DNA from: [Eubacterium] saphenum
Lineage (GTDB): Bacteria; Bacillota; Clostridia; Peptostreptococcales; Anaerovoracaceae
Length of the DNA stretch: 20,357 nt
NCBI GenBank assembly: GCA_004555725.1
Contig: SFHC01000024.1
Location: forward strand, 1 to 20,357
Direction of reading: 5' to 3'
Shown: positions 7,295 through 14,479 of the stretch, piece by piece
How the letters are laid out: each line of letters starts with the position of its first letter
How positions within the stretch are numbered: position 1 is the stretch's first letter
Made by a program: the position numbers and the translations under genes
The notes under the pieces: model-generated
What the model saw: only the letters and a program-made list of their open reading frames with translations
The model's database searches: none
What the model was told of the DNA's origin: nothing

Positions 7295-7999
7295 TTAAAC
7301 CAGTTTTTTTAAAGCTTCTCTGTCTGCTATATATATACTTTTATTTTCCAGTTCAATCAGTCCATCTTCTTTCATCCGGATCAATTCCCTGGACAGGGAA
7401 GGCCGTGCGACATTCAGATACTCCGCCATTCTCTCCCGGCTCATCGTCAGAGGCTCCGCACCGTTTTTTGCCCGGATCAGCATCATTTTCGCAATTTTCT
7501 GGCGCATCGACGCACCACTCATAATCTCCATCCGTTCATCCTGCTGCTTGGTTTTCAGCGCAAACACGTACAGCATGTTAGAAATCAGCTTCGCATGATA
7601 ACTGCATGCGTTCACACAAGTGTGCATTAGAAAATCTCTCGGCATCAGAATCAGCCTGGTCTTCCGCACTGCCTCCGCATAACATGCATACTGCTTCTCC
7701 TCAAGAAACAGATCTTCCGCGCCGAGGATATCACCTGTGTCAGAAAGGGTTGCGATTACCTCGCGTCTGCCGCTGGACGAGTTGCGTCCCAGAAGAACAG
7801 ATCCTTCAAACAGCAGAAACATCTTCTGCGGGCAGTCATTTTCAGAATAAATGATTTCTCCCCTGTCGTAAACCGCCAGTTCGGCTCCGCTGCAGTTAAA
7901 ACAACTCCAGATATCCTGCGCCGTCATTTCTCTGAACAGCGTACAGACCGTCAGCCTCTCTGCAATTCTCGGATCTGACTTAGCCTGGATTTTCTTCAT
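7295..7999 (-). CDS. Crp/Fnr-family transcription regulator, candidate activator of asrABC
   Basis: 234 residues from the ATG at 7999, which sits 6 bases after GGAGG; the frame extends upstream, but that part is the asr terminator. An N-terminal cyclic-nucleotide-binding-type beta barrel (about 15-125, with YDRGEIIYSENDCPQKMFLLFEGSVLL) is followed by the dimer helix (about 130-160) and a C-terminal winged HTH (about 165-234) whose recognition helix is SRERMAEYLNVARPSLSREL (187-206). The residues that bind cAMP in E. coli Crp are not conserved, so the ligand is probably different. It contains seven cysteines (19, 33, 36, 56, 106, 128, 132), but no Fnr-type spacing is clear. Its position right after asrC and the palindrome at the asr promoter suggest that it controls sulfite reduction; an HcpR-like redox or nitrosative sensor is a reasonable guess. 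Confidence 0.85.
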   Translation of the reverse strand: MKKIQAKSDPRIAERLTVCTLFREMTAQDIWSCFNCSGAELAVYDRGEIIYSENDCPQKMFLLFEGSVLLGRNSSSGRREVIATLSDTGDILGAEDLFLEEKQYACYAEAVRKTRLILMPRDFLMHTCVNACSYHAKLISNMLYVFALKTKQQDERMEIMSGASMRQKIAKMMLIRAKNGAEPLTMSRERMAEYLNVARPSLSRELIRMKEDGLIELENKSIYIADREALKKLV

Positions 8000-8015
8000 G
8001 CTCATCCTCCACTGA

Positions 8016-8049
8016 CAAAAAGCAGACGGGCAAGGCATCACCCGTCTGC
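8016..8049 (-). terminator. Strong Rho-independent terminator of asrABC, just before the regulator gene
   Basis: GCAGACGGG (8022-8030) and CCCGTCTGC (8041-8049) form a perfect 9-bp stem with a 10-base loop, followed on the minus strand by TTTTTGTC. It begins 22 bases after the asrC stop and its T tract ends 16 bases before the regulator's start codon. I see no promoter between them, so the regulator is either transcribed by read-through or from a promoter inside asrC. Confidence 0.9.
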
Positions 8050-8071
8050 CGTAGCAATTAATAAACGTTTA

Positions 8072-9103
8072 TTACTCTTCTCTCTCCGAGAACCGGAACA
8101 TAGAATGACGCAGTTCGTTCGTCTGGTCATAGCGCTTTCCGCCCCAGTACAGGCGTCCCTGAATCTCGCATTTCTCATTTGGCGTAACATCTTTCATGAT
8201 GTATTTCAGGAATTCCTCAAATCCGGTACGGTCCACAATGTAACCAATATGTTCTTTACTCTCTACTGCATCACGATCCAGATACTTGTCCAGGTAATCG
8301 TATACATTTACGATGATCTGTCTGACCGTATCATGATCTGCCCATTTCATGAAATCTTCCGCAAGGCGCGGATTCTTCTTTCCTGTACGTCCCATAAGAA
8401 CGACGCGGAAGTACTCTTCTTTACTTCTGGTCCAGGCTCTGGTCGGACAATAGTTGATACAAACTCCGCATCCGATGCACTTATTGGTATCTCGTTCAAT
8501 CTTTCCGTTGACCACCTTCAGTGCTCCGACCGAACGCTTCTTACAGTATTTCACACACTGCTCGCACCCGACACAGCGGTCCCTGTTATACTGCGGTTCT
8601 GTCTGGCCCATGATTCCAAAATCATTCAGGCGCACATGAGCGCAGTCGTTAGAACATCCGGTAAACGCGATCTTTACATGATGGTCATTCGGGAAGATGG
8701 CTTTGTCAATCTCCTGTGCGAATTTCTTGGTGTCATAGCAGCCAAACGGGCACAGAGCCTTTCCCGGACATGCAACGACATTTCTGGTCCCTGATGCCGG
8801 ATACCCGCCCTCATACGTTTCCTGATTGACATTCCGGTTTTCAATAATCAGCTGAAGCGCCTTATTAACTTCTTCCACATCCTCCAGTGAAATTCCCGGG
8901 ATCTCAAATCCCTGACGATTGGTAAGGTTGACCATTCCCTTGCCGTACTTCTTTGCAATATCGACTACACGCTGAAGCGATTCCACGTCAATCTCACCGC
9001 CCGGGCAGCGGACGCGAGATGCCGTCTCGCCGCGAACCTTAGACTGCCGGAACGCGTTCTTCTTCAGCTTTTTCATATTGAAATCTCTGGTATTCGTATC
9101 CAT
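8072..9103 (-). CDS. asrC: Anaerobic sulfite reductase subunit C (siroheme catalytic subunit)
   Basis: 343 residues. The siroheme/4Fe-4S ligands of the sulfite and nitrite reductase family are present as C112-x5-C118 (ACPGKALCPFGC) and C150-x3-C154 (TGCSNDCAHVRLND), with the N-terminal ferrodoxin-like half-domain (RQSKVRGETASRVRCPGG). A bacterial ferredoxin insert follows with two 4Fe-4S sites: C177-x2-C-x2-C-x3-C187 and C209-x2-C-x2-C-x3-C219 (CIGCGVCINYCP). Together with AsrA and AsrB it reduces sulfite to sulfide in the cytoplasm using NADH-derived electrons. Length and order match the Salmonella and clostridial asr operon. It starts 18 bases after asrB, is the last asr gene and ends before a strong terminator. 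Confidence 0.95.
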   Translation of the reverse strand: MDTNTRDFNMKKLKKNAFRQSKVRGETASRVRCPGGEIDVESLQRVVDIAKKYGKGMVNLTNRQGFEIPGISLEDVEEVNKALQLIIENRNVNQETYEGGYPASGTRNVVACPGKALCPFGCYDTKKFAQEIDKAIFPNDHHVKIAFTGCSNDCAHVRLNDFGIMGQTEPQYNRDRCVGCEQCVKYCKKRSVGALKVVNGKIERDTNKCIGCGVCINYCPTRAWTRSKEEYFRVVLMGRTGKKNPRLAEDFMKWADHDTVRQIIVNVYDYLDKYLDRDAVESKEHIGYIVDRTGFEEFLKYIMKDVTPNEKCEIQGRLYWGGKRYDQTNELRHSMFRFSEREE

Positions 9104-9121
9104 GCCCTAACCGCCTTTCCG

Positions 9122-9919
9122 TTAATCGACAAGCGCTCTGTGCTCTGTGTATCTGAAAACCGGTCCGTCAATGCAGACGTACTTGTCGTTAATTCTGCAG
9201 TGACCGCATTTTCCCATTCCGCAGCACATCTTTCTGGAATCAGAAATCCAGACGTTTTCTTCATTAAATCCGCGCTTTACCAGCTCGATAATGGAATACT
9301 TAATCATCGGAGGAGGTCCCACGACGATCGCCTTGCAGGTATTGATGTCACGGATCGGAATGTCCGGAATATACTTTGTCACCATACCGACGTTTCCTTC
9401 ATAATCTTCCGGAGCACTGTCTACTGTAAGTGTCAGATCAATCTTATCTTTCCATTCTTCAAAATCCTTCTTGAACATGATTTCACCAGGATTCTTGAAA
9501 CCTGCGATCAGATGTGTATCCTGCGGATGATCCGTCTCACAGAGGTACTGGACAACGCCTCTGACCGGGGAAACCGCTGTTCCTCCGGCAACGATAATCA
9601 TTTCTCCCTTGGCGTAATCCTCTACGTCAAAGCCGTTTCCGTAAGGTCCGCGGATGAACAGGGAATCTCCTGCATCGTAATTATCGAACAGGTAATCTGT
9701 AACTTTTCCGACTCTGCGAATCGTCAGGTCTACAAAATCGTCACCGATTCCACTGACAGAAATCGGGGATTCTCCGACCTTAGGAATAGAGACCTGGAAG
9801 AACTGACCCGGTTTTACCGGTCCGACATAGGTAAAGCGGAAGGTCCACTCTTCTGTTGTATGCTTGATAATATCCTGTATTCTGGATGAAATCGGTGTAT
9901 ATTCATTCTTTCCCGGCAT
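9122..9919 (-). CDS. asrB: Anaerobic sulfite reductase subunit B (flavin and 2Fe-2S, NADH side)
   Basis: 265 residues, the usual length. It belongs to the ferredoxin-NADP reductase fold: an FAD-binding barrel (about 5-100, with PISVSG at 52-57 and RGPYGNGF at 90-97), an NAD-binding domain (IIVAGGTAVSPVRGV at 108-122; VVGPPPMIK at 199-207) and a C-terminal 2Fe-2S site like that of PyrK/dihydroorotate dehydrogenase B, with Cys 233, 238, 241 and 249 (CCGMGKCGHCR...VC). It takes electrons from NADH and passes them to AsrA/AsrC. The start codon lies one base after the asrA stop (TAA-G-ATG), and its ribosome binding site GGAGG is inside asrA, so translation is probably coupled. Confidence 0.95.
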   Translation of the reverse strand: MPGKNEYTPISSRIQDIIKHTTEEWTFRFTYVGPVKPGQFFQVSIPKVGESPISVSGIGDDFVDLTIRRVGKVTDYLFDNYDAGDSLFIRGPYGNGFDVEDYAKGEMIIVAGGTAVSPVRGVVQYLCETDHPQDTHLIAGFKNPGEIMFKKDFEEWKDKIDLTLTVDSAPEDYEGNVGMVTKYIPDIPIRDINTCKAIVVGPPPMIKYSIIELVKRGFNEENVWISDSRKMCCGMGKCGHCRINDKYVCIDGPVFRYTEHRALVD

Positions 9920-9920
9920 C

Positions 9921-10937
9921 TTACTCCACCTCCAGTTCTTTCACTCTGGCATTCAGCTTATTGATACAATTCGCAAAGGAAATATATTCCGGACAGACAG
10001 AATCACAGCGTCCGCATCCGACACACATGTCATATCCGAACCGCTTCCGGAAATCGTAAACCTTATGCAGAACTTTAAAGCGCATACGTTCGCCGTTGGT
10101 CTTTCTGAACTGAAGGCCTCCCGCAACATCCGTATATCCGTCCACCATGCATGAAGCATTGACGCGTCGGCGCTCACCGACTTTTCCGTTATCTGTATAG
10201 AACAGATCCTGCATCGTGAAGCAGGTGCACGTCGGACAGACAAAATTGCAGCGGCCGCAGTTGATGCAGCGTTTGGAATATTCATCCCACATCTCATCGT
10301 GGAAGATACTCAGCGGAACCTCCTCCGGACGCTCTACATGATACTCTGTTTCCTCAACCGACTGAGGGGTGACATCCCGCTCTTCCTGGGCATTCTGTCT
10401 AAACACGTCCTGCAGCTCCGGATCCTTTACGTCCACAAAGACGCTCCCATTAATCACATCCAAGGAAAACACATAGTCTTCTGTCTTATTGGATCCCATA
10501 TCCACACAGAAGCTGTTCTCGCATGGTTTACCACACCCAATCAGTGCAAACTTCACGCGCTCACGCAGACGCTCATAATAGTAATCACTGTTCGGTCCAT
10601 TGTCCGTGTACATCTGATCCAGACGTTTTACGGCGTGAATATCACAGCTCCGCATCAGAACAATCACCGGTGTATCATCATAGTCTGCTTCGTTGATCTG
10701 ATCCTCTGTAAAGAAAAACAGCGTCTCTGACAGCGGAAGAAGAATATCCTTAAACGAATAATCTGACCGCATTTCCAGTTCCATGTCCTCAAGGCACTCT
10801 GCATCATCATATCGAACGACATCGACATCAGCAAAACGCCCCTCACCGACTTTTCTGACAGGAGCGTAAATCCGATACTTCTTGCGAAGTACAGCGATGG
10901 CCTGATTAAAACCATCTTTACTTAATCTATAGCCCAT
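9921..10937 (-). CDS. asrA: Anaerobic sulfite reductase subunit A (4Fe-4S electron carrier)
   Basis: 338 residues from the ATG at 10937, chosen because GGGAGG stands 7 bases upstream (CCGGGAGGAATTTCTATG); the frame stays open further up without another site. The C-terminal part carries two ferredoxin clusters: C224-x2-C227-x2-C230-x3-C234 (CINCGRCNFVCPTC) and C305-x2-C308-x2-C311-x3-C315 (CVGCGRCDSVCP). The N-terminal two thirds resemble AsrA and hydrogenase beta-type subunits (RSCDIHAVKRLDQ at 96-107; IGCGKPCENSFC at 133-144). The protein connects AsrB to the catalytic subunit AsrC. It is the first gene of asrABC and lies behind a likely activator-dependent promoter. Confidence 0.95.
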   Translation of the reverse strand: MGYRLSKDGFNQAIAVLRKKYRIYAPVRKVGEGRFADVDVVRYDDAECLEDMELEMRSDYSFKDILLPLSETLFFFTEDQINEADYDDTPVIVLMRSCDIHAVKRLDQMYTDNGPNSDYYYERLRERVKFALIGCGKPCENSFCVDMGSNKTEDYVFSLDVINGSVFVDVKDPELQDVFRQNAQEERDVTPQSVEETEYHVERPEEVPLSIFHDEMWDEYSKRCINCGRCNFVCPTCTCFTMQDLFYTDNGKVGERRRVNASCMVDGYTDVAGGLQFRKTNGERMRFKVLHKVYDFRKRFGYDMCVGCGRCDSVCPEYISFANCINKLNARVKELEVE

Positions 10938-11001
10938 AGAAATTCCTCCCGGTACATTACCATAACTATCAATACCGTCCACTTGCTCTTTGATTGTCAT
11001 T

Positions 11002-11044
11002 ATTATATCAATGCACATCTGCAGACTTCCGTAACATAAGTTAC
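11002..11044 (-). promoter_or_regulatory. asrABC promoter with Crp/Fnr-type activator site
   Basis: On the minus strand a TATAAT -10 (11007-11002) has no acceptable -35 at 17 bases (GGAAGT). The start of transcription would be near 10995, leaving a 58-base leader. Upstream is the palindrome GTAAC-ATAA-GTTAC (11031-11044; with flanks TGTAACTTATGTTACG on the minus strand). Its shape, 5-bp arms TGTAA/TTAC(g) with 6 between, matches Crp/Fnr sites, and its centre falls at about -42.5, next to the -41.5 typical of class II activation. That geometry plus the missing -35 points to an activator-dependent promoter. Confidence 0.65.
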
Positions 11045-11218
11045 AGGTTAGCATGTATACAAAATAATATGAAAGTTTTTTTTATGAACCACTCACTTGT
11101 CCTCAATTCCAGCCGCTTTCTGGAAAATATTTTAAATAAATCATCGGTCCTGAATAGATCCCTTATATACCATCCCTCATAAGAAGCAGAATTGCGGACG
11201 GCATTTTAAAGAGAAGAC

Positions 11219-11247
11219 TTTCATTCCTATTCGGACATCACTATACT
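11219..11247 (+). promoter_or_regulatory. Possible promoter of the hydrolase genes
   Basis: TTTCAT (11219-11224), a 17-base spacer and TATACT (11242-11247), 33 bases before the start codon at 11280. The -10 is good and the -35 poor. Confidence 0.35.
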
Positions 11248-11279
11248 TAATAATGTAGAAAGAAAGAGGAAAACAAACC

Positions 11280-12158
11280 ATGAAAAGAATCTTACAGAAA
11301 TTTCAAATCAATAACGCCGGACGGATAATCCGGGGAATCCTGTATCTTCCCTCTGCTCCGAAAACGATGGAACTGCAGGCGGAGCGATTCCCTCTGATCC
11401 TCTATTCCCACGAACTGGGAAAAAATCATAAGACCGGCATTCCTTACGCCGATCACCTTGCGGAATGTGGATACGCTGTTCTTCTGTTTGATTTCTGCGG
11501 AGGAAGCCGGCCCGGAACAGAGAACTTAAGCGACGGAGAACTCTCTGCAATGTCGGTGAAAACAGAATGCAGCGATCTGGAATGTGTCCTGAATGCCGCA
11601 AAACACTTAGAATTTATTGACCCAAAGAGAATCGCGCTGATTGGTGCGAGCCAGGGCGGATATGTCAGTGCCGCAGTCGCAGCGAAACGGAAAGAGGAAA
11701 TCGCCGCTTTGATTCTGCTCTTCCCTGCCCTCGTCATTTATGATGACGTACACCAGAATTTTGCCTCCAGACAGGATATCCCGGATACGTTTGATAAGTG
11801 GAACCACTGGATTACACTCGGACGCGTCTACGCAGAAGATGCCTGGGATTATGAACCGTACAGCCATATTGGAGATTTTACCGGTCCTGTACTCATCCTG
11901 CATGGAGACCAGGACCATCTGGTCGACATATCCTATTCCAGAAAAGCAGCCGCCGTCTATTCTGGCGCAGAATTTCATATCATTACGAATGGTAAACACG
12001 GATTTCACGGTCAAACATTTAAAAAAGCCATCCAGTATATTCAACATTTCCTGGACAGACATATTTCCGCAGAATATGACAACACAGAATTAACAACAGC
12101 ATCACACTGTAATAGAATCGAAAGCGAGGCATGCCATGAGTGGATACATAATCAGTAA
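11280..12158 (+). CDS. Alpha/beta hydrolase (dienelactone hydrolase/acyl esterase-like)
   Basis: 292 residues. The alpha/beta hydrolase triad is complete: nucleophile S124 in G-A-S-Q-G-G, acid D212 (LHGDQDHLV) and base H240 (NGKHGFHG). The oxyanion part S-H-E-L-G-K-N-H (43-50) follows strand 3, as in the YitV/BAAT-like and prolyl-oligopeptidase-like esterases. There is no signal peptide, so it acts in the cytoplasm on an unknown ester or acyl substrate. The last 30 residues after the fold (ISAEYDNTEL...) are polar and unlike the family. The start follows AGAGG by 10 bases. Its 3' end overlaps the next gene by 23 bases, so the two are co-translated. Confidence 0.85.
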   Translation: MKRILQKFQINNAGRIIRGILYLPSAPKTMELQAERFPLILYSHELGKNHKTGIPYADHLAECGYAVLLFDFCGGSRPGTENLSDGELSAMSVKTECSDLECVLNAAKHLEFIDPKRIALIGASQGGYVSAAVAAKRKEEIAALILLFPALVIYDDVHQNFASRQDIPDTFDKWNHWITLGRVYAEDAWDYEPYSHIGDFTGPVLILHGDQDHLVDISYSRKAAAVYSGAEFHIITNGKHGFHGQTFKKAIQYIQHFLDRHISAEYDNTELTTASHCNRIESEACHEWIHNQ

Positions 12159-12687
12159 AGAAAATGCTGCAGCCGTTCTGGTCGATGTCCAGGCGAAAAT
12201 GATGCCTGCCGTATATGATGGAGCCGGCCTGGAACAGCGGATTACAAAAGCCGTTCAGATTTTGCGTCTTCTTGATATTCCGATTCTCGTCACTCAGCAT
12301 TACACCAAAGGCCTCGGAGAGACGACACCGGCAGTCGCAGAGGCGCTTGGCAGTTTTACACCAATCGAAAAAATCACCTTCAGCTGTATGAATAACCCAG
12401 AATTTGCGGATGCCCTGAGAAAAACAAAGCGGAAGTCAGTTATCCTGTTCGGTGTCGAGACGCACGTCTGCATCCAGCAGACTGCACTCTCGATGAAAGA
12501 ACAGGGTTATCAGGTATTTCTGCCTGTCGACCTCACCGAGAGCAGATTCACGCTCGACCGGGAAACAGCATTAAAACGGATGTATCAGGCCGGGGTTATA
12601 CTGACAACAGCAGAATCCCTCTATTTTGAGCTGATGCAGTCCGCAAAACATCCGCACTTCAAAGAAATTTCTAAGACGATTAAATAA
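12136..12687 (+). CDS. Isochorismatase-family cysteine hydrolase
   Basis: 183 residues with the triad of the family: D17 (VLVDVQ), K79 (IEKITFSC) and nucleophile C112 (GVETHVCIQQT). The non-Pro cis-peptide region G-V-E-T-H-V-C and S-R-F-T-L-D-R-E-T-A-L-K-R-M (136-149) match the YcaC/ISOC1-like hydrolases. Substrates in this group are amides such as nicotinamide or carbamoyl compounds, and many members are unassigned, so none is claimed. Cytoplasmic. The ATG at 12136 is inside the end of the esterase gene, with a GCGAGG site 7 bases upstream. The esterase and this amidase-like enzyme may act on one compound in sequence; that is inference from linkage. Confidence 0.87.
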   Translation: MSGYIISKENAAAVLVDVQAKMMPAVYDGAGLEQRITKAVQILRLLDIPILVTQHYTKGLGETTPAVAEALGSFTPIEKITFSCMNNPEFADALRKTKRKSVILFGVETHVCIQQTALSMKEQGYQVFLPVDLTESRFTLDRETALKRMYQAGVILTTAESLYFELMQSAKHPHFKEISKTIK

Positions 12688-12742
12688 AAACAGTATCTTA
12701 CCCATGAAGTTCCCGTTCGACTTCACAGGAAAATTAAATGCG

Positions 12743-12786
12743 AAAAACTGCCGGCGCGGAGCAAAATTTCTGCTTCACGCCGGCAG
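12743..12786. terminator. Bidirectional terminator between convergent genes
   Basis: CTGCCGGCG (12748-12756) and CGCCGGCAG (12778-12786) make a perfect 9-bp stem; the loop adds a short inner pairing. On the minus strand it is followed by TTTTTCGC (12747 down), an excellent terminator for the gene ending at 12848. On the plus strand the tail is only T-rich (CTCTCTGTCTGTATTTATC). Confidence 0.82.
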
Positions 12787-12847
12787 CTCTCTGTCTGTAT
12801 TTATCCTTTTGCAAACACAACACATCCGCCCTGCGTCGGATGGTCGT

Positions 12848-13051
12848 TTACAACATGCTTACTTCAAAGCACTGCTTCTTCCAGGAAATATCATCCACCC
12901 GGAATCCGTATTTTTTCAGTTCCTCACGGTGATACTGAAAACGGTGGTCGATCTCCACATCCGCCACTTCTTCCGCCTTCTCAAATGAAATCACCTCATG
13001 CGGGCCGCAGTTCACCTGAATATATCTCCATAATGGATCGTATTTGCTCAT
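12848..13051 (-). CDS. Small conserved clostridial protein of unknown function
   Basis: 67 residues, start at 13051 because AAGGAGG is 5 bases upstream; an ATG at 13066 overlaps that site. The sequence (YDPLWRYIQVN, HEVISFEKAEEVADVEIDHRF, YHREELKKYGFRVDDISWKK) resembles small proteins often seen in Clostridia with the pattern PLW-x-YI ... SF-x-x-IE ... P-IDHSF-x-x-YKKEL-x-x-YG-x-x-V. It is mostly helical, cytoplasmic and has no known motif. The function is unknown. It is the last gene of the minus-strand run, about 20 bases after the M18 aminopeptidase stop, and is followed by a strong terminator. Confidence 0.78.
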   Translation of the reverse strand: MSKYDPLWRYIQVNCGPHEVISFEKAEEVADVEIDHRFQYHREELKKYGFRVDDISWKKQCFEVSML

Positions 13052-13071
13052 CCCGTCCTCCTTCATACTCC

Positions 13072-14388
13072 TTATTTCTTATCCATACTGCAGAACGTCT
13101 CTGCAAGGCGTCGCAGGTACTCCGGGTCCTTTGCTCCGGCAGTCTCCCAGGCAGAGTGCATGGACAGCTGTGCCAGTCCGACGTCGGCCGTATGCATGGA
13201 TACATGCGCCTGGGAAATATTTCCGAGTGTAGATCCGCCCGGCATGTCCGAGCGGTTGGTAAACACTTGATAAGGAATCCCTTTGTCCTCACAGAGCATC
13301 CTCACATACGCGCCGGAATAGCCGTCTGTCGTGTACTTCTGGCTTCCGTCAAACTTCAGCACGATGCCCTGATTCATCTTCGGGCGGTTGACCGGATCGG
13401 CCTTCTCCGGATGATTCGGATGAACAGCATGCGCATTATCACAGGAAAGCATGAACCCGGATGCAGCGGCCGCCAGATATTCATCCCTGGAAAGTCCGCA
13501 GGAAGACGCGATCCTCTCCATCACATCCTGAAGAAATGTGGAGTCTGCCCCCTGCATCGTTCCGCTTCCGACTTCTTCATTGTCAAACACCGCATGCATC
13601 CGCACCGCATCATCACACTCTGCACTGCCGGCGCTGTCCTGAAATCCCAGAAGCGTGCTGAAACAGCATTCCAGATCGTCCAGCCTTCCGGAGGAGATAA
13701 ACTCACGGTTCAGCCCCCAGTATACCGGTTTCATCCGGTTATAGACAAAAAGATCCGCACCAAGGATGTCCTTTTCTTCACTCCGGACCTCTTCCGCAAG
13801 CAGCCTGCGCACAGCACTGCCGGAATCAGCATCCCCGTCTGTTTCTGCCAGAACCGGGAGCATATCCGTCTGCAGATTCAGTTCCTGCCCCTGATTCACC
13901 TTCCGGTCCATATGAATAGCTACTGAAGGAATCATCAGAAGATCCCGGTCGATATTCACCAGAACTTCTTTCAGACCGCCGTTTTCCCGGACAAAGACCC
14001 GTCCGGCAAAGGAAAGCGGCCGGTCCAGCCAGCTCCTTATGATCATGCCTCCGTAGCGCTCCACATTCAGCTTGATATAGGCCTGCTCCGCCTGCATATC
14101 CGGATGCATCTTCACCTTGAAACACGGAGAATCGCTGTGGCTTGCCATAATCCGGAACGCATGCAGCTTTTCCGGAACCGTAAACGAAAGAATCGACGAG
14201 TGATTCCGCATGACGTAATACCGGCCACCGGTCTGAAGGTGCCAGGGCTCCTGCTCATGCAGCTCCCGGAATCCATTTTCGGCCAGTTTCCGACGGACCG
14301 TTTCTGCCGCATGAAACGCCGTCGGACTCTGCTCAATCATATCAAGCACTTCTTCTGTAGTTGTGTATCCTGATTTCCATTTCGTCAT
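13072..14388 (-). CDS. M18-family aminopeptidase
   Basis: 438 residues, normal for M18 enzymes (aspartyl aminopeptidase/ApeB type). The di-zinc ligand motifs are all present: H84 (MASHSDSP), D237 (SGRLDDL), the catalytic pair E271-E272 (FDNEEVGS), D381 (SDMPGGSTLG) and H411 (AQLSMHSAWE). The substrate-side D-N-A-H-A-V-H-P-N (317-325) is also conserved. It removes N-terminal residues, in many members acidic ones, from peptides in the cytoplasm; there is no signal peptide. The start at 14388 has AGGAGA about 11 bases upstream. It follows the broken SRAP gene at about 90 bases and precedes the small protein gene in the same direction. Confidence 0.93.
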   Translation of the reverse strand: MTKWKSGYTTTEEVLDMIEQSPTAFHAAETVRRKLAENGFRELHEQEPWHLQTGGRYYVMRNHSSILSFTVPEKLHAFRIMASHSDSPCFKVKMHPDMQAEQAYIKLNVERYGGMIIRSWLDRPLSFAGRVFVRENGGLKEVLVNIDRDLLMIPSVAIHMDRKVNQGQELNLQTDMLPVLAETDGDADSGSAVRRLLAEEVRSEEKDILGADLFVYNRMKPVYWGLNREFISSGRLDDLECCFSTLLGFQDSAGSAECDDAVRMHAVFDNEEVGSGTMQGADSTFLQDVMERIASSCGLSRDEYLAAAASGFMLSCDNAHAVHPNHPEKADPVNRPKMNQGIVLKFDGSQKYTTDGYSGAYVRMLCEDKGIPYQVFTNRSDMPGGSTLGNISQAHVSMHTADVGLAQLSMHSAWETAGAKDPEYLRRLAETFCSMDKK

Positions 14389-14410
14389 TTCAGCTTATTC
14401 TCCTCTGTTT

Positions 14411-14431
14411 GTCTGCAGTGTTTGTGCAGAC
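14411..14431 (-). terminator. Small hairpin between the SRAP pseudogene and the aminopeptidase gene
   Basis: GTCTGCA (14411-14417) and TGCAGAC (14425-14431) form a perfect 7-bp stem with a 7-base loop, about 22 bases upstream of the aminopeptidase start. There is no T tract, so it may only affect mRNA stability. Confidence 0.25.
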
Positions 14432-14479
14432 CCTCAATCCTGACCCGTCATCAGCACAGACATCACCATTGCCGGCAGA

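Larger units (their letters stand above)
10938..11279. other. Divergent intergenic region between asrA and the hydrolase gene
   Basis: 342 bases. The asr promoter and operator fill 11002-11044. From about 11050 to 11215 the DNA is AT-rich with a run of eight T at about 11077-11084. A 37-codon frame there (ATG at about 11070, plus) has no ribosome binding site and is not called. The promoter of the plus-strand hydrolase is near its 3' end. Confidence 0.6.

Noticed and set aside
8105..8794. 229-codon plus-strand frame
   Set aside because: Antisense to asrC, whose cluster motifs are unmistakable; no binding site or family motif in this frame.
9140..9889. 249-codon plus-strand frame
   Set aside because: Antisense to asrB; no support as a gene.
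10994..11182. 62-codon plus-strand frame, with an inner 37-codon frame from about 11070, between asrA and the hydrolase
   Set aside because: No ribosome binding site before either ATG; the first part overlaps the asr promoter and operator.
12985..13926. 313-codon plus-strand frame
   Set aside because: Antisense to the M18 aminopeptidase, which carries all its metal motifs; the frame is a Cys/His/Arg-rich shadow.
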